The notes under the pieces were generated by a model. That model searched no databases. It was given only the letters and a program-made list of their open reading frames with translations, and had not been told where the DNA came from. A DNA stretch of 64,000 bases from Akkermansia sp. (GTDB lineage: Bacteria > Verrucomicrobiota > Verrucomicrobiia > Verrucomicrobiales > Akkermansiaceae). Below are positions 24,169 to 32,892 of this stretch, in pieces (position 1 is the stretch's first letter; each line of letters starts with the position of its first letter). The stretch is taken from the NCBI GenBank assembly GCA_017399165.1, contig JAFQEF010000109.1:1-64000 (forward strand), in the 5' to 3' direction. The translations under genes and the position numbers were made by a program.

Positions 24169-25836
24169 TTAAGAGAGGACGGCACCTTTACTTGCGTTGG
24201 TTGCCAATTTGCGGTAGCGTTTCAGCCACTTACCGTCAATCTCTTGCATGGTGGGTTGCCATACAGCACGACGTGCGGCAATTTCTTCATCGCTGAGTTC
24301 AGCGGTGATGGAGCGGTTGGGAATATCAATGGAGATGATATCGCCATCCTTGAGCAGGCCTATAAGCCCACCCTCCGCCGCCTCGGGGGAGACGTGGCCT
24401 ATACAGGCACCATGTGTGGCGCCGGAGAATCGGCCATCCGTGATAAGGGCAACACAGTTACCCAAGCCCTTACCCATAATGTAGCTGGTGGGGGCAAGCA
24501 TCTCCTGCATGCCGGGGCCGCCTTTGGGCCCCTCATTACGGATAACGACTACATCGCCGGGTTTCACCTTGTCCGCCAAGATGCCGGCACAGGCATCCTC
24601 CTGGCTTTCAAAGATAACGGCAGGGCCGCGGTGCACCATCATTTCCGGCAGCACACCGGCTTTTTTGACAATGGAGCCCTGCTCTGCGAGATTACCGAAG
24701 AGCACAGCCAACCCACCATCGGGAGAATAGGCATTTTCCACGGTGCGAATCACAACGGGATCCTGGGTAGAAAGCCCCTCCATCTGCTCACCCAGGGTCT
24801 TACCGCTTACAGTCGGCAAATCGGTATGGAGCGCACCGGGAATCTTGTTAACTTCTGCAAGAATTGTCATGATACCGCCTGCACGCAACACATCATGCAT
24901 GTGGAAACGGGAGCTGGGAGCCACCTTGCATATATTGGGGGTACGGCGGGAGATTTCATCAATTCTGCGCAGGTCATAGTCAAGCCCGGCCTCTGCAGCA
25001 AAGGCGAGTGTGTGCAACACCGTGTTAGAGGAGCCGCCCATGGCCATATCGCAGGTGAATACATTATCAATGGATTTTTCCGTGATGAGGTCACGGGGCA
25101 GCGGACCGCCCTGATGGGCCATCTCCACAGCGCGGCGTGCAGCAGCGCGCCACAGCTCCTTGCGCTCTTCGGAAAGAGCAAGCAGGGTACCGTTACCGGG
25201 CAAAGCCAAGCCCAACACCTCGCACAGGCAGTTCATGGAGTTTGCCGTAAACATGCCGGAGCAAGAGCCCGCACCGGGGCAGGCATTGCACTCTACATAA
25301 TGCAGCTCTTCTTCGCTGATTTTGCCTGCCGTGCAAGCAGCAACCGCTTCAAACACGCTGTTGAGGTCCAAATCCTCACCATTGCGGCCTTTGCCCACCG
25401 CCATGGGACCACCGCTGCAAAAGATGGTGGGTATATTGCAACGCAGAGCCCCCATTACCATGCCGGGCACAATCTTGTCACAGTTGGGTATGCAAATGCA
25501 GGCATCAAAAGCATGAGCACTCAGCATCGTCTCCACGCTGTCGGCAATCAACTCTCTGCTGGCCAGGGAAAACTTCATACCATGGTGAGCCATGGCAATA
25601 CCATCACACACACCTATCAGGTTAAACTCAATGGGGGTGCCGCCTGCTTTACGCACCTCATCTTTAATAAGCTCAGCAACCTTGTTCAGATGAACATGGC
25701 CGGGAATCACCTCGTTAAAGGAGTTACAAATAGCGATAAAGGGTTTACGTATATCCTCATCACTCATACCCGTTGCGCGCATCAAGCTGCGATGCGGCGC
25801 ACGTTCTATACCCGATTTTGTGCGGTCAGATAACAT
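24169..25836 (-). CDS. ilvD: dihydroxy-acid dehydratase
   Basis: 555 residues from the ATG at 25836. Dehydrates 2,3-dihydroxy-isovalerate and -methylvalerate in valine and isoleucine synthesis, using an iron-sulfur cluster. Cluster and metal motifs are CIPNCDKIVPGMVMGALR (about 112-129), NACPGAGSCSGMFTANSMNC (about 183-202) and, at the C-terminal end, GPKGGPGMQEML and DGRFSGATHG. The length is standard. An upstream in-frame ATG seven codons earlier is rejected because the -10 TATCAT ends exactly nine bases before 25836 in a promoter of the same type as lysS. No other branched-chain gene is adjacent. Confidence 0.97.
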   Translation of the reverse strand: MLSDRTKSGIERAPHRSLMRATGMSDEDIRKPFIAICNSFNEVIPGHVHLNKVAELIKDEVRKAGGTPIEFNLIGVCDGIAMAHHGMKFSLASRELIADSVETMLSAHAFDACICIPNCDKIVPGMVMGALRCNIPTIFCSGGPMAVGKGRNGEDLDLNSVFEAVAACTAGKISEEELHYVECNACPGAGSCSGMFTANSMNCLCEVLGLALPGNGTLLALSEERKELWRAAARRAVEMAHQGGPLPRDLITEKSIDNVFTCDMAMGGSSNTVLHTLAFAAEAGLDYDLRRIDEISRRTPNICKVAPSSRFHMHDVLRAGGIMTILAEVNKIPGALHTDLPTVSGKTLGEQMEGLSTQDPVVIRTVENAYSPDGGLAVLFGNLAEQGSIVKKAGVLPEMMVHRGPAVIFESQEDACAGILADKVKPGDVVVIRNEGPKGGPGMQEMLAPTSYIMGKGLGNCVALITDGRFSGATHGACIGHVSPEAAEGGLIGLLKDGDIISIDIPNRSITAELSDEEIAARRAVWQPTMQEIDGKWLKRYRKLATNASKGAVLS

Positions 25837-25845
25837 AGCGCGCGC

Positions 25846-25876
25846 ATGATAGCACAATTCAACTTGAATTTCCAGC
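25846..25876 (-). promoter_or_regulatory. GCTGGAAATTC-type promoter of ilvD
   Basis: On the minus strand GCTGGAAATTC (25866-25876), 17 bp between TGGAAA and TATCAT (25846-25851), then GCGCGCGCT and the ATG at 25836. Confidence 0.75.
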
Positions 25877-25906
25877 TAAAAAATTTCGGCTGACTTCTTT
25901 TCCACC

Positions 25907-25935
25907 TTGACGCACCTTTCATCAAGGTGTAGAAT
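25907..25935 (+). promoter_or_regulatory. leaderless promoter of the OsmC-like gene
   Basis: TTGACG (25907-25912), 17-bp spacer, TAGAAT (25930-25935), seven bases to the ATG at 25943. Back to back with the ilvD promoter. Confidence 0.8.
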
Positions 25936-25942
25936 AGCCCGC

Positions 25943-26350
25943 ATGGTAAAGTGCAATATGACATATCAGGGCGGGCTGCATTGTCAGCTGCAGCATGGGC
26001 CGAGCGGTGCAACTATTTACACCGATGCTCCCGTAGATAACCACGGTAAAGGCGAGTCTTTTTCGCCGACAGACCTGATGTGTTCTGCCATGGCTGCCTG
26101 CATGGCCACCATCATGGGTATTTATGCAGACAAAGAAGGGTTAAACCTTAACGGCACCACCATTGAAGTAGGTAAAGAGATGAGTGCCAACCCTCGCCGT
26201 ATTGCCCGCATTGAAACCGTTATCTCGCTGCCCCTGCCTGCAGACACCCCGCATAAGGCCGCTTTAGAGCAATGCGTGCTCGGCAGCCCTGCCATGCTCA
26301 GTTTGCACCCGGACATTGAGGTGCCCATCACTTGGAATTGGCTGGGTTAA
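25943..26350 (+). CDS. OsmC family peroxide-reductase-like protein
   Basis: 135 residues. OsmC/Ohr-fold proteins reduce organic peroxides with a pair of cysteines. The first Cys sits in MCSAMAACMATIMGIYAD (about 46-63) on the central helix; the second is in LEQCVLGSPAMLSL (about 112-125), the usual CPV-type position. The N-terminal sheet includes GESFSPTDLM. It could be an OsmC-like thiol protein of another function, since the second motif is diverged. The frame could extend 12 codons upstream, but that would lie inside the promoter. A small membrane-protein gene follows after 13 bases. Confidence 0.88.
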   Translation: MVKCNMTYQGGLHCQLQHGPSGATIYTDAPVDNHGKGESFSPTDLMCSAMAACMATIMGIYADKEGLNLNGTTIEVGKEMSANPRRIARIETVISLPLPADTPHKAALEQCVLGSPAMLSLHPDIEVPITWNWLG

Positions 26351-26363
26351 GCAGTTGCGCTCC

Positions 26364-26819
26364 ATGAACAGGCTCAAATACATCTATTGGCTGACCCCGT
26401 TGATGATTCTGCTCAGCTGCGGCAGAATGCTCACTGATATGCTGGGCACGGGTTGGCTCATGGCAGCCTTAATCGTACCGGCAATTTTGCTCACTTGGGG
26501 CATTGTTTGGTTAAGATTGTTCAGCACCTCTGTTTTGCGACCGGAGTTTGCTATTCTCACTATCTTGCCGCAAAGCACCTATTTTGCTGTCAAGGCAACG
26601 GGCACAGAGCTGTTGCACCAACCCGTATGGCAGAACATTTACCTCATCAGTTGGGTAGCCTTTACCGTTGTCATTATATTGAGCCTTAAACCAAAACATA
26701 AACAGGACAAAATTCTTCCCCTCTCCAAAGATATCATATTCGGCATGATGTGCATACTCACCGTTGTATACGCCTTTACCACCATGGGCGCCTACGCTGC
26801 CGAAATTTGTTACCCCTGA
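26364..26819 (+). CDS. small four-helix membrane protein of unknown function
   Basis: 151 residues, starting MNRLKYIYWLTPLMILLS. Four hydrophobic stretches are visible (about 8-25, 33-50, 88-108 and 125-145), joined by short loops. No family is recognised. It follows the OsmC-like gene by 13 bases and precedes a lipoprotein gene by 29, so it is probably in one transcript with both. The frame is open further upstream, but the ATG at 26364 gives the cleanest membrane start. Confidence 0.65.
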   Translation: MNRLKYIYWLTPLMILLSCGRMLTDMLGTGWLMAALIVPAILLTWGIVWLRLFSTSVLRPEFAILTILPQSTYFAVKATGTELLHQPVWQNIYLISWVAFTVVIILSLKPKHKQDKILPLSKDIIFGMMCILTVVYAFTTMGAYAAEICYP

Positions 26820-26848
26820 CACCTTTTTTAACACATACCACCGATATT

Positions 26849-27445
26849 ATGAAAAGAACCGCTCTTACACTCTCTGCTCTGGCCATTGCGCTGAGCTCCT
26901 GTGACAACACCTACACCAATTGGGAGCTCCCCAATGTTATCCGCAAGAATCAACCGGTTGTCGCCCCTGCCCCCAAGCCGGCTCGTTCTGCTCAGGTGCA
27001 GCCCGAGTTCAAGAAACCCGAGCCCAAGCCTGCCCGCACCACCCAAGTGCAACCCGAGCTGCCCAAGCCCGAGGTGAAACCCGCACCGGTAGTAAAAGCC
27101 CCCGAGCCCAAACCGGCTCGCACAGCGCAGATTCAACCGGAGCCCCCCAAGGCAAAACCCGCACGCACCGAGCAGGTACAACCCGAGTTGCCCAAGTCCG
27201 AGGTTAAGCAAGCCCCTGCACCCAAACCTGTGGTAGAAGCTCCCAAGCCTCAGCCCGTTGTTAAGAAGAGTGCCGTAGCTGTTTCTTCCCTGCCCAATAC
27301 TCAGGTGCAGCCCGAATTCAAGAAACCCGCCCCCCAACCCGTACAGGCAGCACGTTACACGCCCCGCCCCGTCATGACACCTGCTCAAAAAGAGCAGTTC
27401 CCCGTCATGCCCGGTCAAAACCGCGCTCTTAAGCGCCGCCGTTAA
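26849..27445 (+). CDS. proline/lysine-rich repeat lipoprotein
   Basis: 198 residues. Lipoprotein signal MKRTALTLSALAIALSSC, lipid-attached Cys at 18. The mature part is low-complexity, built from about four copies of a unit close to PKPARTAQVQPELPK plus a degenerate copy (SSLPNTQVQPEFKKP), rich in Pro, Lys, Ala and Gln, and ending in a basic tail (RALKRRR). Such extended Pro-Lys chains are typical of proteins that reach through the peptidoglycan layer (as in TonB linkers); this role is inferred. There is no globular domain. It is four bases upstream of tlyA, so it is likely cotranscribed. Confidence 0.8.
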   Translation: MKRTALTLSALAIALSSCDNTYTNWELPNVIRKNQPVVAPAPKPARSAQVQPEFKKPEPKPARTTQVQPELPKPEVKPAPVVKAPEPKPARTAQIQPEPPKAKPARTEQVQPELPKSEVKQAPAPKPVVEAPKPQPVVKKSAVAVSSLPNTQVQPEFKKPAPQPVQAARYTPRPVMTPAQKEQFPVMPGQNRALKRRR

Positions 27446-27448
27446 TCC

Positions 27449-28177
27449 ATGGCTAAACAACGTTTGGATGTCATTATTGCTGCGCGGGGGCTATGCGACT
27501 CCCGCGAGCAAGGGAGGCGCCTCATTCTTAGTGGCGATGTCACGGTAGACGGCAAGGTTATCAATAAACCGGGCACCAAAATTGAAGACACCGCAGCCAT
27601 AGAGGTGCTCAATAAGCCTCGCTATGTCAGCCGTGGCGGGCTTAAACTGGAGGGCGCACTCAACGCGTTCCCCGTCAACCCGCAAGGAAAAGTTTGCCTG
27701 GATATAGGTGCCTCCACGGGTGGTTTTACGGATTGTTTGCTACAAAACGGAGCCACCCGCGTGCACGCCGTAGATGTAGGGGTGGATCAACTGGTAGATA
27801 AACTGCGCAACAATCCGCGCGTGGTGGTTAAAGAGCATTTCAATGCCCGATACATGACACCGGAAGATTTGGGGGAGAAAGTGCAACTTATTGTCAGCGA
27901 TGTTTCATTTATCTCTCTCACCCGCATTCTGCCCGCAGCCTACGCATGTTTGGAGGAAGGCGGCGATATGCTCGTGCTCGTGAAACCTCAATTTGAATTA
28001 CAACCGGAAGATATTGGCCCCGGTGGCATTGTACGCAACCCCGCCCTGCACCAACGAGCCGTCAACCGCATCCGCGATTTTGTCACCCGGGAGCTGGGCC
28101 GCCAATGGATGGGCGTAGCAGACTCCCCCATTAAAGGGATGGATGGCAATAGAGAGTTCCTGGCTTGGCTTAAATAA
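27449..28177 (+). CDS. tlyA: TlyA family 2'-O-ribose rRNA methyltransferase
   Basis: 242 residues. An N-terminal S4 RNA-binding domain (about 3-60, KQRLDVIIAARGLCDSREQG) is followed by an FtsJ-type SAM-dependent methyltransferase domain. Motif I is VCLDIGASTGGFTDCLLQ (about 75-92), with DVGVDQL and LIVSDVSFISL further on, the pattern of TlyA proteins that methylate 16S and/or 23S rRNA. The older name haemolysin is unlikely to describe its role. Start ATG at 27449. It ends before a bidirectional hairpin. Confidence 0.93.
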   Translation: MAKQRLDVIIAARGLCDSREQGRRLILSGDVTVDGKVINKPGTKIEDTAAIEVLNKPRYVSRGGLKLEGALNAFPVNPQGKVCLDIGASTGGFTDCLLQNGATRVHAVDVGVDQLVDKLRNNPRVVVKEHFNARYMTPEDLGEKVQLIVSDVSFISLTRILPAAYACLEEGGDMLVLVKPQFELQPEDIGPGGIVRNPALHQRAVNRIRDFVTRELGRQWMGVADSPIKGMDGNREFLAWLK

Positions 28178-28183
28178 TCAAAT

Positions 28184-28216
28184 CGGCGTGCCTCTCCATT
28201 CAACAGAGACACGCCG
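28184..28216. terminator. hairpin terminator between tlyA and the Pro/His-rich gene
   Basis: CGGCGTG (28184-28190) pairs with CACGCCG (28210-28216), extended by CTCT/AGAG across a bulge. A short T-rich stretch follows on the plus strand (ATTTTC). Both neighbours converge on it. Confidence 0.65.
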
Positions 28217-28244
28217 AGCTATTTTCTCTCAACTCAAAATCTTA

Positions 28245-28586
28245 TCAACGGCAATGGTGGTGCGGACCGTGCCCATGGTGATGAGGCCCATGGTGGTGCG
28301 GATGCTTCGGATGCCGAGGCTTGGGCGGTGGCGGGGGTAAAACGCGACGCGGAGGCGGTGGCGGACACACCCTGACAGGTGGGGGCGGTGGCACAACAAC
28401 CCTTGGCGGTGGTACTACGACTGCCGGACGCTGCGGCACCACGACAACGGGAGGCGGTGGTGGTGGCGGCGCCACAACAACGGGTCCCCCGACATTAACG
28501 GAGACGTTCACCCGAGCCTCTGCCTGTGAGGCCATGCACCCCACAGCCATTACCCCGGCCAATGCTATACTGAAAAGCTTTTTCAT
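28245..28586 (-). CDS. exported proline-rich protein with histidine-rich tail
   Basis: 113 residues. Signal peptide MKKLFSIALAGVMAVGCMAS; Cys 17 in AVGC could be a lipobox, so it may be a lipoprotein. The mature chain is a Pro/Val ladder with runs of seven prolines (APPPPPPPVVVVP) and ends in a His-rich segment (HHHGPHHHGHGPHHH, about 98-112) likely to bind Ni, Zn or Cu. No domain is known. An extended envelope protein with a metal-binding end is the simplest reading. The start ATG directly abuts the T run of a perfect 14-bp inverted repeat. Confidence 0.75.
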   Translation of the reverse strand: MKKLFSIALAGVMAVGCMASQAEARVNVSVNVGGPVVVAPPPPPPPVVVVPQRPAVVVPPPRVVVPPPPPVRVCPPPPPRRVLPPPPPKPRHPKHPHHHGPHHHGHGPHHHCR

Positions 28587-28633
28587 AAAAATGATGCGGT
28601 TATCATAGCTATGACTCCTACCGCATCATTTTT
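28587..28633. terminator. perfect 14-bp inverted repeat with T tracts, abutting a start codon
   Basis: AAAAATGATGCGGT (28587-28600) and ACCGCATCATTTTT (28620-28633). The loop contains the palindrome TCATAGCTATGA (28603-28614). On the minus strand it is a strong terminator for ruvX, with the T5 run immediately followed by the ATG of the Pro/His-rich gene. Confidence 0.8.
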
Positions 28634-28672
28634 GTTCAAAAAAAGTTTATTTTTTTTAAAGATTAAAAATCA

Positions 28673-29122
28673 CTAATAAAAATCAGGATATTCCATCATA
28701 TCAGCCGGAGGCCCCGTTCGTTCCAACCAAAGGTTAAGGATTTCCACCGCAGCGGCTTGATCTATGATAGGTTTAAAATCCTTTGCTCTTTTTCCGGCAG
28801 CGTGGAGTTTTTTTGCAGCCTCAATAGTAGTGTAGTATTCATCTACATACACAAGGGGGATATCGGGGAATTTTTTCTGCAATTCTGCTCCGAATTCCCG
28901 AACATACTCACAGGCAGAGCCCTCTGTACCATCTGCACGCAGGGGAAGCCCCAATACCAAGGTGCGGATACCGCGCTCTTGCACCAGTTGCGCAATGCGT
29001 GGTATTGGCTTGGTTTTATCTAAATGGATGCTCTCCACCGGGTGGGCAAGAATACCGCAAGCATCCGTAGCAGCGATGCCGATGCGGGCTTTACCCATAT
29101 CTATACCAAGCGCGGGGTGCAT
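28673..29122 (-). CDS. ruvX: RuvX/YqgF family nuclease-fold protein
   Basis: 149 residues, RNase H-like fold; acts on Holliday junctions and/or pre-16S rRNA 5' ends. Acidic site: GIDMGKARIGIAATD (first Asp, about 7), LVLGLPLRADGTEG (about 57-70), VYVDEYYTTIEA (about 92-103) and IDQAAAVEIL near the C-terminus. Length is typical. It lies 12 bases downstream of manC and is probably in that transcript. The C-terminus has a short extension (RTGPPADMMEYPDFY). Confidence 0.93.
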   Translation of the reverse strand: MHPALGIDMGKARIGIAATDACGILAHPVESIHLDKTKPIPRIAQLVQERGIRTLVLGLPLRADGTEGSACEYVREFGAELQKKFPDIPLVYVDEYYTTIEAAKKLHAAGKRAKDFKPIIDQAAAVEILNLWLERTGPPADMMEYPDFY

Positions 29123-29134
29123 GAGCAGATTCTG

Positions 29135-30196
29135 TTAAACAAGATTATCCGGCAACTTAGCCACCACGTTCTTGATTTTATCCGCCTGGTCTCGGTGTGC
29201 CACAAGCAGTGCATCCCCCGTGTCCACCACAATAAGGTCATCCACCCCCACTAAGGCAACATGTTTACCCTTGGCAGAGAAGACGATATTGCGGGCGGAA
29301 TCTTGAGCACTCAATGCAGTGTTAGCGGCGTTATCGGCAGCATCTTGCTCAAGATACTTGCCTACGGAAATCCAAGAGCCAACATCATCCCAATCAAAAG
29401 AGGCCTCAAAGTTAAGCACGCGGTCAGCTTTTTCCATGAGAGCAAAGTCTATGCTGATGGGGGTAAGCTTGGCAAACTCAGATGCAATAAAAGCAGGGAT
29501 ATCTGCCGCTGCGGTGAGGCGGTCTATAAAGTCGGCAAGCTCAGGAGTATGAGCAGCCAGCTGGGCACGCACATACGCCACATTCCAGATAAACATGCCC
29601 GCATTCCAAGTAAAATTACCGCTTGCAAGGTATTGCTCAGCCGTGGCGGCATCCGGCTTCTCACGGAATCTGACCACCTCATAGCAATCATGCGTAAGTG
29701 CCGCATCATTCAGTTTTTCTGCACGCTCAATATAACCATAGCTCGGGCAAGCCCATGTGGGGCGTATGCCGATAGTCATTAACGCCTTTTCGCGTCCGGC
29801 CAAATCAAGGGCATCTGCCGCCAGGGAGCGGAATGCCTTGTCATCTAATATAAGAGAATCACTGGGTATGACAATCATATTGGCTTGCGGGTCTCTGGCT
29901 GCAACAAGAGCCACGCCCAAAGAAACGGCAGGAGCGGTATCCCTGCGGGCAGGCTCGGCAACTATGTTAGCAGCGGGCAGCTCCGGCACTTGGTTACGCA
30001 CCTCTGCCTCTTGCAGCGCATTGGTCAATATAAAGATATTCTCTGTAGGCACAAGCCCGCCTAACCGGTTCACGGCTTGGCAAAGCATCGTACCGTTGCC
30101 GAACAGATCCAACAACTGCTTGGGTTTTGCATTGCGAGAAAGCGGCCAAAAACGTGTGCCGCTGCCACCAGCCAAAATAAGTGCATAATTTGCCAT
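29135..30196 (-). CDS. manC: mannose-1-phosphate guanylyltransferase
   Basis: 353 residues. Makes GDP-mannose from mannose-1-phosphate and GTP for cell-surface glycans. The N-terminal nucleotidyltransferase domain opens with LILAGGSGTRFWPLSRNAKP (about 6-25, pyrophosphorylase signature), followed by the sugar-binding stretch EKPDAATAEQYLASGNFTWN-like (about 167-190) and ALMEKADRV. The C-terminal part is a short beta-helix, without the fused isomerase domain found in longer bifunctional enzymes. The phosphohexomutase at 47431 could supply its substrate. Promoter with -10 TATACT nine bases upstream of the ATG. Confidence 0.93.
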   Translation of the reverse strand: MANYALILAGGSGTRFWPLSRNAKPKQLLDLFGNGTMLCQAVNRLGGLVPTENIFILTNALQEAEVRNQVPELPAANIVAEPARRDTAPAVSLGVALVAARDPQANMIVIPSDSLILDDKAFRSLAADALDLAGREKALMTIGIRPTWACPSYGYIERAEKLNDAALTHDCYEVVRFREKPDAATAEQYLASGNFTWNAGMFIWNVAYVRAQLAAHTPELADFIDRLTAAADIPAFIASEFAKLTPISIDFALMEKADRVLNFEASFDWDDVGSWISVGKYLEQDAADNAANTALSAQDSARNIVFSAKGKHVALVGVDDLIVVDTGDALLVAHRDQADKIKNVVAKLPDNLV

Positions 30197-30205
30197 TGCA
30201 ACATC

Positions 30206-30233
30206 AGTATACCGCTAACCGGTAAAAAATCAA
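30206..30233 (-). promoter_or_regulatory. promoter of manC
   Basis: On the minus strand TGCTTGATT (TTGATT 30228-30233), 16-bp spacer, TATACT (30206-30211), nine bases to the ATG at 30196. Confidence 0.75.
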
Positions 30234-30276
30234 GCAGAATTACGGTTTCAAACGGAATAACGGTCATATTTACTGC

Positions 30277-30305
30277 TTGCAAACAGAGGCATGATATGCT
30301 AATAT
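30277..30305 (+). promoter_or_regulatory. promoter of the topoisomerase gene
   Basis: TGCTTGCAA (TTGCAA 30277-30282), 17-bp spacer, TAATAT (30300-30305), twelve bases to the ATG at 30318. Confidence 0.75.
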
Positions 30306-30317
30306 AGCGAACGAAAT

Positions 30318-32165
30318 ATGGCAGGAGAATATACGGAGGATAACATTAAGTCACTGACGTGGCAGGAGCATATACGAGCACGCGCCGGCATGTATATCGG
30401 CAAGCTCGGGGATGGCAGCATGGCCGATGACGGCCCCTATGTGTTGCTTAAGGAGGTGATTGATAACTCCGTGGATGAGTTTGTGATGGGCGCGGGCAAA
30501 AAAATCATCATCCGCATTTCGGAAGATGGCCTGTGCGAGGTGCGCGACTTCGGGCGCGGGATTCCGCTGGGTAAACTTTTTGATTGCGCCGCTCAAATCA
30601 ACACCGGTGGTAAGTATGATAACGAGGCTTTCCAAAAATCCGTAGGTCTTAATGGTGTAGGTATTAAGGCGGTTAATGCTCTTTCCTCATACTTCCGTAT
30701 TCAAGCATTCAGAGAGGGACAAACCCGTAGCATCACCTTCTCCGCCGGAGAAATGATTGAAGGCACGGATATAACGGAAGCTACGGATGAGGCAGACGGC
30801 ACCAAAGTAACATGGATGATAGACCGCACCGTGTTTGCGGAGAACGCAGCCTATAACCCGGAGTATGTCACCCGCATGTGCCGTTACTACACATACCTCA
30901 ACACGGGCTTAACCCTTAATTTCAACGGTAAAAACCACGTATCACGCAACGGTTTGTTGGATTTGCTTAAGGAGGAAATGGGGGCAGAGCCGCTGTACCC
31001 GCCCATTCAGTTGAAAGGTGAAGACATTGAGGTTGTGTTTACCCACTGCGACCAATATGGTGAGGAGTACTACTCCTTTGCCAACGGGCAGCATACCACC
31101 ATGGGCGGTACACACCAAAGCGCCTTCCGTGAGGCCATTGTCAAAACGCTGCAAAACTTCTACAAAAAGAGCTATGAACCGGCGGATATACGTGCGAGTA
31201 TTGAGGCAGCCATCAGCATCAAAGTGATAGAACCGCTCTTTGAGTCTCAAACTAAAACAAAGCTGGGCAGCAACACCATGGGCCCGGGTAAAGAGACCAT
31301 CCGCACCTTTGTCAGCAATTTCATGGCCAAGGAGCTGGATAACTACCTGCACCGCAACCCGGATATTGCAGATGCGCTGGAAGACAAGATTAAAGAAAGC
31401 GAGCGCACTCGCAAAAAGGTAGCCGATGTACAAGGCAAAGTAGCCAAGGAACGCGCTAAAAAAGCGCGCGTTCATAATAAAAAGCTGAGAGACTGCCGCG
31501 TGCATTACGACACCAAGCACAAGCGAGCCAAGGAAACCATGTTGTTCATTACGGAGGGCGACTCTGCCTCCGGCTCCATTACTACGGCCAGAGATGCCGA
31601 AACGCAGGCTGTATTCTCCCTGCGCGGTAAACCTGCTAACAGCTTCGGCATGAACAAAAATGCCATTATGGAGAGCAATGAGGAGCTAGACTTCCTGCAC
31701 TTGGCTCTCAATATAGACCGCAGCATTGACGACCTGCGCTACAATAAAATTGTCATTGCAACAGATGCCGATGTGGACGGCATGCACATACGCCTGTTGT
31801 TGCTCACCTTTTTCATCCAATACTTCCCCGAGCTGATTCAGGACGGCCACCTGTACATACTCCAAACTCCGCTATTCCGCGTACGCAACAAGCAAAAGAC
31901 CATCTATTGCTACTCGGAGAACGAGCGAGACAAGGCCGTTAAAACCTTGGGCCGCAACCCTGAGATTACTCGATTCAAAGGCTTGGGTGAAATCTCCCCG
32001 CAGGAGTTCAAGGGCTTTATCGGCGAGGATATTCGCTTGGAGCCCGTATCCCTCGAAAACGCCAAACGCTTGAGGGATTTACTGCGCTTCTACATGGGTG
32101 AAAACACCACAGACCGCCGCCAATACATTATGGATAACCTGCGTATTGAGGAGGACCCGGCTTAA
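30318..32165 (+). CDS. type IIA topoisomerase B subunit (ParE/GyrB-like)
   Basis: 615 residues. ATPase/Toprim subunit of topoisomerase IV or gyrase. GHKL ATPase motifs: [13 protein letters not shown] (about 47-59), [11 protein letters not shown] and [15 protein letters not shown]; transducer domain [13 protein letters not shown]; Toprim [11 protein letters not shown] (about 410-420) and [20 protein letters not shown] Lys/Arg-rich insert [20 protein letters not shown] precedes the Toprim domain. The length and the absence of a GyrB-specific insert favour the ParE type. The A subunit is not adjacent, so parE versus a second gyrB cannot be settled from this window. A phosphatase gene follows 21 bases downstream. 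Confidence 0.9.
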   Translation: MAGEYTEDNIKSLTWQEHIRARAGMYIGKLGDGSMADDGPYVLLKEVIDNSVDEFVMGAGKKIIIRISEDGLCEVRDFGRGIPLGKLFDCAAQINTGGKYDNEAFQKSVGLNGVGIKAVNALSSYFRIQAFREGQTRSITFSAGEMIEGTDITEATDEADGTKVTWMIDRTVFAENAAYNPEYVTRMCRYYTYLNTGLTLNFNGKNHVSRNGLLDLLKEEMGAEPLYPPIQLKGEDIEVVFTHCDQYGEEYYSFANGQHTTMGGTHQSAFREAIVKTLQNFYKKSYEPADIRASIEAAISIKVIEPLFESQTKTKLGSNTMGPGKETIRTFVSNFMAKELDNYLHRNPDIADALEDKIKESERTRKKVADVQGKVAKERAKKARVHNKKLRDCRVHYDTKHKRAKETMLFITEGDSASGSITTARDAETQAVFSLRGKPANSFGMNKNAIMESNEELDFLHLALNIDRSIDDLRYNKIVIATDADVDGMHIRLLLLTFFIQYFPELIQDGHLYILQTPLFRVRNKQKTIYCYSENERDKAVKTLGRNPEITRFKGLGEISPQEFKGFIGEDIRLEPVSLENAKRLRDLLRFYMGENTTDRRQYIMDNLRIEEDPA

Positions 32166-32186
32166 CACCTTACACTTACAACCAAC

Positions 32187-32873
32187 ATGAAAACACTCAT
32201 CATAGCACGCCACGGCAACACCTTCCGCAAAGGTGAAACACCCACCAGAGTCGGCTCCCGCACCGACCTCCCCTTGGTAGAAGAAGAACGCGGACGCGGT
32301 ATCGGCAAATACTTAGCTAAGCTGGGCCTTACCCCCACCCGTATTCTTGCAGCACCCCTGCAACGCACCATGGGTACGGCTGCCCTTGCAGCAGAAGAGC
32401 TGGGCAACCCCTGCCCGGTGCAGCCCGATGCTCGCTTTATTGAGGTAGATTACGGCCCCGATGAAAACCACAGCGAGGAAGAAACCAAGGCCCGCTTGGG
32501 TGCCGATATTGCTAAGGCTGAGGGCAAAGACCCCGCCACCCTGAGTCCCGAGGAGCTGGATGCTTTGGGAGAAGCCGCCATTGAAAAGTGGAACGCAGAA
32601 GCCATTGTCCCCCCCGGCTGGAAAGTTGATGTAGAGCAAATTATTGCCAACTGGACTGCGCTTGCCGGCGAAGTGCAGGATGACGAGGTGCTGCTTTGCG
32701 TATCCTCCAACGGCACCATCAGATTTGCACCGTACATTACCGGAGACTATGCCGGGTTCTGCGCAGAGCACGACATTAAGGTTGCCACCGGTGGCGTATG
32801 CATCTTCACCAGCACAGACGGCTCCACATGGACCTGCCAAGAATGGGGTGTAAAAGCTTTCAAAAAAATCTGA
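32187..32873 (+). CDS. histidine phosphatase family protein with altered second motif
   Basis: 228 residues, phosphoglycerate-mutase-like fold. The phosphohistidine motif LIIARHGNT (about 4-12) is intact, with partner Arg in [11 protein letters not shown] and acidic residue in [10 protein letters not shown]. The motif that usually carries the second His (SHGG) reads [11 protein letters not shown] (about 171-181). This SNG form resembles what I recall from some family members, so the protein may be a distinct subgroup rather than dead. The substrate is unknown. It sits between the topoisomerase and mscL genes with short gaps and no visible promoter of its own. Confidence 0.82.
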   Translation: MKTLIIARHGNTFRKGETPTRVGSRTDLPLVEEERGRGIGKYLAKLGLTPTRILAAPLQRTMGTAALAAEELGNPCPVQPDARFIEVDYGPDENHSEEETKARLGADIAKAEGKDPATLSPEELDALGEAAIEKWNAEAIVPPGWKVDVEQIIANWTALAGEVQDDEVLLCVSSNGTIRFAPYITGDYAGFCAEHDIKVATGGVCIFTSTDGSTWTCQEWGVKAFKKI

Positions 32874-32892
32874 ACAACAACCAGAAACAACC

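Noticed and set aside
24244-25833. 529-codon antisense frame under ilvD
   Set aside because: Shadow frame; ilvD motifs are complete on the minus strand.
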